In this document: positions 15,006-18,479 of the stretch, in pieces
Layout: the number at the start of each line of letters is the position of its first letter
How positions within the stretch are numbered: position 1 is the first letter of the stretch
NCBI GenBank assembly: GCA_047517345.1
Contig: JAKZTB010000091.1
Coordinates: 1 to 18,479 of the forward strand
Source: GCA-2717185 sp047517345
Lineage (GTDB): Bacteria; Pseudomonadota; Alphaproteobacteria; UBA8366; GCA-2717185
Direction: 5' to 3'
DNA: 18,479 bases
Notes under the pieces: model-generated
The model's database searches: none
Told to the model about the DNA's origin: nothing
What the model saw: only the letters and a program-made list of their open reading frames with translations
Program-made: the position numbers and the translations under genes

Positions 15006-17147
15006 TCAGCCGGTCGCCGCCAACGGGGTAATCCGGCAGCGACGGCCGCGCGAGTCGGGCGACCCGGTCACCGGATCCCAGGGCCCGCCATAGGACATGG
15101 CGCCGTTAATGTTGATATCGCGGGCACCCAATTCTACGTCGTCCGCGAGTGGCTCCCACCACCCCATGCCGGTGGCGACCACGCCGCGCGGCGCACCTTC
15201 CGTCACATGCGCTTTGAGGCGACAGCTTGTTTCCGTACCGGCCGTATGCACGTTCACCCATTGGGCGTCGGAAATGCCGTGCGTCGCGGCCGTCTCGGGG
15301 TGAATTTGGATAAGCGGGTCCGGCGATACCTTGCGCGCCCACGCCTGATCGCGGAACCGCGAGTGGTGGTATGTCTTCTCGCGGATGCCCGTCAGCAGGA
15401 TAACCGGGAATTCCGTGCGCGCTTCCGCATCCGAACTGTCGGCGGTGGGCGCCACGTAGTCGGGTAGCGCTTCAAGCCCCAACGCGTCGAGACGCTCGGA
15501 AAATAGTTCCACTTTGCCCGTCGACGTGGCGAACCGGCTTTTATCGAACGATCCCAGCTCGTAGGGAAAGGTGGCGTAACCTTTTTCCTGCAGCGACTCG
15601 ATCGTAATCCCGCTGTCGCCCAAAAGGTGTTCGTTGAAAGCGCGCTGGTCGTGCCACGGCAGGAAATCCTGGGACAGGGCCTGACGCGCGGCCAACCTGT
15701 CGCGCAGTGCCAAGGCGATGTCGAGGTCACTGCGCGCCTCACCGCGCGGCGGCAGAACAGGCCGGGTATAACTGATGCACGGGCCGCTTGCCTGGAGGAA
15801 AACCTCTTCCTCTTCCAAAGTTGTCGTCTTCGGCAGAACGATGTCCGCAAATGCCGCGGTCGGGTTCAAATTTTGCGTCGCGACGGCGACGAAATCGAGG
15901 GATTTGAGGGCCTCGATCGTCCGTGTCGCATCCGGATAGGTCACGACGATATTGACGCCGCTGATATACATCGCACGCACCGGATAGGGGTCGCCTGTCA
16001 ATACCGCTTCGATCACCGACGGGTTGTGGCATGCCGTTTGCCACCCTTCGGGGCCGGCCCAGAGCGGGAATTGGTCGGCCCCGATCGTCTGTTTCTCGAT
16101 ATCGAGCGGCAGGCGGAATTGCGGATCGTGCAGCAGGTCGAGATAGGTGCGGAATCCCTTTGGCCGTCTTGCCAGTCGATTGCCGCCGGGACGGTCCAAA
16201 TTGCCGCTGATCGCGACCAGACAATCGAAGGCGCGGAAGGTCTGTACGCCGGCACTGAACGCGTCGATCCCGTGACCCGGCACGAATACGGACGGTCCGT
16301 CGGCGTAGCCGCGGGCCGCCGCGACGATGTCGTCGGCGGCAACGCCGGTCAGCCGCGCCGCAACCTCGGGCCGGTATTCGTCGATGCGGGCCTTGTAACG
16401 GTCGAAGCCGTGGCACCAATTGGCCACGAAATCCTCGTCGTACCGGTTCTCGGCAACGAGAACGTGTGCGATCGACAACGCAAGCGCCGCGTCGGTTCCC
16501 GGTCTTGGACGCAGCCAGAGGTCGGCGAGGTCGCTGGCGGGGCCTTGTATCGGGTCGATGACGATAATCTGTCCGCCGCGTTTCTTGAGCGCCTTTAAAG
16601 CCAACCATTGCACCGGGTCGGCGGCGTAGGGGTTGCGGCCGACGACCAATGCGCAACGCGCGTTGTCGATATCTTCACCGTTCTTGATCGGCGTGCCGGT
16701 AAGTTTTTCGCTCAGCGCCTGGCAACCGCCGCAGAGGTCCTGATTGATCATCCAGTTCGGCGACCCGATCGAACGCAGCAGCAATGCCATGATCGCACCG
16801 CGGCTGAAGGCGGCGCCGCTGACGGCGCCGGCGATGGCAAGCGGACCATGTTGGGATCGAACCGCCGCAAGTCCGTCCGCCATCTCGTCGAGCGCCGTAT
16901 CCCAGGAGATCCGTTTCCATTCGCCGCTGCCGCGCGCGCCGACCCGCCGCATGGGATACAGAAGACGGTTGTCGTTCTCGGTCCATTCGCGAACCGCCCG
17001 GATGCCTTTTACGCAGAAAGCGCCGCGCGAGCCGGGGTGGTCGGGGTTGGGACCGATCTTCGCCACCTTGCCGTCCCGCAGCGTGATCAGCGAGCCGCAA
17101 TAGGTGTTGCACTCCCAGCACTGGCTGGCGTGAACCGTGTCGTTCAT
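15006..17147 (-). CDS. Molybdopterin-dependent oxidoreductase (DMSO reductase family, 4Fe-4S)
   Basis: This 713-residue protein is expected to bind a bis-molybdopterin-guanine-dinucleotide centre and one 4Fe-4S cluster. The cluster motif is at the N-terminus: C10, C13 and C17 in SQCWECNTYCGSL and C45 in GAFCVKG. LLYPMRRVGARGSGEWKRIS (63-82) is the family's usual next element. The Mo region includes MINQDLCGGCQALSEK (133-148), where C139 or C142 could be the Mo ligand. NP-AADP-type and ATQNLNPTAAFADIVLP segments follow, and the C-terminal dinucleotide-binding barrel spans about 590-705. There is no twin-arginine signal, so it is cytoplasmic, and no electron-transfer subunit genes lie next to it. 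The ATG at 17147 (agagg upstream) is preferred over an in-frame extension to 17189. It is divergent from the glutathione S-transferase gene. Substrate is not inferable; assimilatory nitrate reductase-like, thiosulfate-reductase-like or hydratase-like roles remain open. Confidence 0.92.
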   Translation of the reverse strand: MNDTVHASQCWECNTYCGSLITLRDGKVAKIGPNPDHPGSRGAFCVKGIRAVREWTENDNRLLYPMRRVGARGSGEWKRISWDTALDEMADGLAAVRSQHGPLAIAGAVSGAAFSRGAIMALLLRSIGSPNWMINQDLCGGCQALSEKLTGTPIKNGEDIDNARCALVVGRNPYAADPVQWLALKALKKRGGQIIVIDPIQGPASDLADLWLRPRPGTDAALALSIAHVLVAENRYDEDFVANWCHGFDRYKARIDEYRPEVAARLTGVAADDIVAAARGYADGPSVFVPGHGIDAFSAGVQTFRAFDCLVAISGNLDRPGGNRLARRPKGFRTYLDLLHDPQFRLPLDIEKQTIGADQFPLWAGPEGWQTACHNPSVIEAVLTGDPYPVRAMYISGVNIVVTYPDATRTIEALKSLDFVAVATQNLNPTAAFADIVLPKTTTLEEEEVFLQASGPCISYTRPVLPPRGEARSDLDIALALRDRLAARQALSQDFLPWHDQRAFNEHLLGDSGITIESLQEKGYATFPYELGSFDKSRFATSTGKVELFSERLDALGLEALPDYVAPTADSSDAEARTEFPVILLTGIREKTYHHSRFRDQAWARKVSPDPLIQIHPETAATHGISDAQWVNVHTAGTETSCRLKAHVTEGAPRGVVATGMGWWEPLADDVELGARDININGAMSYGGPWDPVTGSPDSRGRRCRITPLAATG

Positions 17148-17266
17148 CGGTTTACCTCTTCTGCAGTGCCGCGATAATACCATAGGCACGAATCCTGCGC
17201 TTGCGGCTTGAACGGGGTGGGTCTAGGCCGTTTACTAGAGTTCAGCCGTACCGGAGAAATCGCCAC

Positions 17267-17276
17267 AGGGAGGAAA
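17267..17276 (+). promoter_or_regulatory. Ribosome binding site that sets the GST start
   Basis: AGGGAGGAAA lies six bases before the ATG at 17283, where the conserved protein begins MKLYTSKIAP. It rules out the longer in-frame extension to 17208. Confidence 0.65.
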
Positions 17277-17282
17277 TCCGCC

Positions 17283-17891
17283 ATGAAACTCTACACTTCG
17301 AAGATCGCGCCGAACCCGAAGCGCGTTCACATTTTTCTTGCCGAAAAGGGCATCGATGTTGATTGCGTCGAGATTGATCTCGGCAAGTCGGAGCATCTCA
17401 ATGCGGATTTCGTCGCCATCAATCCGTTGGCGCGCGTACCGGTGCTGGAGCTGGACGACGGGTCGTACATCGCCGAATCCGTTGCAATCTGCCGGTATTT
17501 CGATGCGCAGCAGCCGGAGCCGCCCTTGTTCGGTACCGATGCCAAGGACAAAGCGGTAGTCGAAATGTGGAACCGTCGGATGGAATCCGAAATCCTCGGT
17601 AACGTTTCGATGTGCTTCCGCCATACCCATCCTTATTGGGAAGGGCGAATCCCGCAGGTATCCGAATTCGGCGAACTGTGCCGCACGAACGTGATGGAAC
17701 GAATGGCGTGGCTGGATGGCGAGTTGGCGGATCGCGAATTCATCGCCGGAGATCGTTTCACCGTGGCCGATATTACCGCCTATACCGGTTTTTCGCTCGG
17801 CCGAATTCCGAAGATCCGTATCGGCGAGGACATGACCAATCTGCAACGCTGGTGGGACGCTGTGAGCGCGCGTCCGAGCGTCGAGGGATAG
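17283..17891 (+). CDS. Glutathione S-transferase family protein
   Basis: A soluble 202-residue protein with a thioredoxin-like N-terminal domain (1-80) and a helical C-terminal domain. The N-terminus shows MKLYTSKIAPNPKRVHIFLA with Ser6 as a possible catalytic residue, the cis-proline in RVPVLELDDG (Pro53) and the glutathione-binding ES pair in YIAESVAICRYFD (E65, S66). The C-terminal domain contains FIAGDRFTVADITAYTGF, the helix-capping motif of the family. The chain ends at SARPSVEG, a few residues short of typical relatives, but this should not affect the fold. It is divergent from the molybdopterin enzyme and convergent with the DUF983 gene 20 bases away. The role could be glutathione conjugation, isomerisation or dehalogenation in detoxification or catabolism; the substrate is unknown. 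Confidence 0.93.
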   Translation: MKLYTSKIAPNPKRVHIFLAEKGIDVDCVEIDLGKSEHLNADFVAINPLARVPVLELDDGSYIAESVAICRYFDAQQPEPPLFGTDAKDKAVVEMWNRRMESEILGNVSMCFRHTHPYWEGRIPQVSEFGELCRTNVMERMAWLDGELADREFIAGDRFTVADITAYTGFSLGRIPKIRIGEDMTNLQRWWDAVSARPSVEG

Positions 17892-17911
17892 TCCAGCGAA
17901 CTATGCGAGCG

Positions 17912-18280
17912 TCAATGCTGTTCGTCGCCGCGGATGCCGAGCCACCACATCCAGCCCATGACCGCACCCTTGACGCGCGGCAAGACGCGGAGCGCGGCGA
18001 GCATCGTCAGGGGTGGCCAGACGCTCCAATGCACCCAGACCGGCGGGGAATAGAGCTGCTCGACAAGCAGCAGCAAGGGCACGATCACGTGGCCCACGAC
18101 GATTATAGTGAAATACGGCGCGATGTCGTCGGTCCGGATTTTGCCGTTCGGCGCGCCGCAAGCGCTGCACACCTCCGCAGGTTTCAAATAACGGGAAAAT
18201 ATATTGCCGCGGCCGCAACGTGGGCAAAGACACGATAAACCACGGCGGACAGCGCGGGGCAGGGCAACACCTTCTTGCAT
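17912..18280 (-). CDS. DUF983 family membrane protein with zinc ribbon
   Basis: A 122-residue protein of the DUF983 family, whose biochemical function is not established. An N-terminal zinc ribbon is formed by CPRCGRG (C19, C22) and CSACG (C38, C41), followed by the family motif TDDIAPYFTIIVVGHVIVPL (50-69) and two membrane segments (about 56-75 and 80-97). It ends in a short tail (WWLGIRGDEQH). The start at 18280 (ATGCAAGAA) is preceded by gagg eight to ten bases upstream. It is monocistronic in this window and converges with the GST gene. It is a housekeeping-type conserved gene, usually unrelated to its neighbours, so it probably marks the edge of the accessory region. Confidence 0.93.
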   Translation of the reverse strand: MQEGVALPRAVRRGLSCLCPRCGRGNIFSRYLKPAEVCSACGAPNGKIRTDDIAPYFTIIVVGHVIVPLLLLVEQLYSPPVWVHWSVWPPLTMLAALRVLPRVKGAVMGWMWWLGIRGDEQH

Positions 18281-18479
18281 CGAGACCTCGTTCGAAACTC
18301 GGCACAGTCTTTAACCTATCTATGCTGCGTACCGTCTCGGCGCCAGTTGTCAGGCCTTACCGCTGCCGCGGCAAATTGACCTAGAGCATTTCCAGGTTGA
18401 AGCGAATCGGCTGGAGTGATTCACTGGTATTTCTACATGATGCTGTGTGCGTTGGATAGGAGTCTACCAGATGGGGTAT
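18281..18479. other. Gene-free right edge, possible mobile-element terminus and gene start
   Basis: Nothing here encodes a visible protein. The segment 18381-18420 (tagagcatttccaggttgaa onward) contains gaatc and gattc half-sites separated by nine bases and is reminiscent of IS630-type ends found in many alphaproteobacteria; this recollection is not verified. An ATG at 18471 with ataggag about eight bases upstream could be the first codon of a gene that lies beyond the window (only three codons visible). Confidence 0.3.

Noticed and set aside
15627..16598. Plus-strand frame over the molybdopterin enzyme
   Set aside because: Antisense shadow; the minus-strand protein has complete cofactor motifs.

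Overview
The window looks like a chromosomal segment of a GC-rich alphaproteobacterium, probably Rhodospirillales-like. That placement rests on base composition, gene content and protein style, not on a marker gene. By eye most of it is roughly 65% GC or higher. One block, about 4.0-7.05 kb, is clearly AT-richer (near 50%) and reads as an acquired island.

Left to right: positions 1-1180 hold the right part of an IS481-type insertion sequence (transposase on the minus strand, cut by the window edge) with a tandem 20-bp repeat near its end, followed by a degenerate inverted-repeat element. Positions 1394-3995 are a two-gene, translationally overlapping pair: an MmgE/PrpD-family protein and a CaiB/BaiF family III CoA-transferase. 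Positions 4329-6851 are the low-GC island: a small membrane-anchored protein, a 566-residue exported or anchored protein with TraB/ChaN/TIKI-like signatures and a poly-Gly linker, and a small single-TM protein with a polar tail. None has a function I can name. Positions 7073-7502 are the wreck of a HigBA-like toxin-antitoxin pair (truncated toxin, frameshifted antitoxin).

Positions 7599-11786 (minus strand) encode a hydantoinase/oxoprolinase pair. HyuB is intact and carries an unusual C-terminal extension. HyuA is complete except for one in-frame TAG at codon 200. Between them is a second, much better preserved inverted-repeat element. Divergent from hyuA are an SDR oxidoreductase (11880-12644), whose YxxxK tyrosine is replaced by serine, and a TauD/TfdA-type Fe(II)/2-oxoglutarate dioxygenase (12706-13743). 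Then come an XRE-family regulator with a good terminator, a small secreted hypothetical protein, a 4Fe-4S/molybdopterin oxidoreductase on the minus strand, a divergent glutathione S-transferase and a convergent DUF983 membrane zinc-ribbon protein. The right edge holds a gene-free stretch that may be the end of another mobile element.

Taken together, the high-GC genes look like accessory catabolism of a small organic acid, amide or cyclic amide: CoA transfer, dehydratase-like chemistry, ATP-dependent amide or ring opening, and three kinds of oxidoreductase. This is inferred from families only; no substrate can be read from the sequence. Several genes show decay or alteration (hyuA stop codon, SDR active-site change, toxin-antitoxin wreck, IS element), so the locus appears to be in evolutionary flux.
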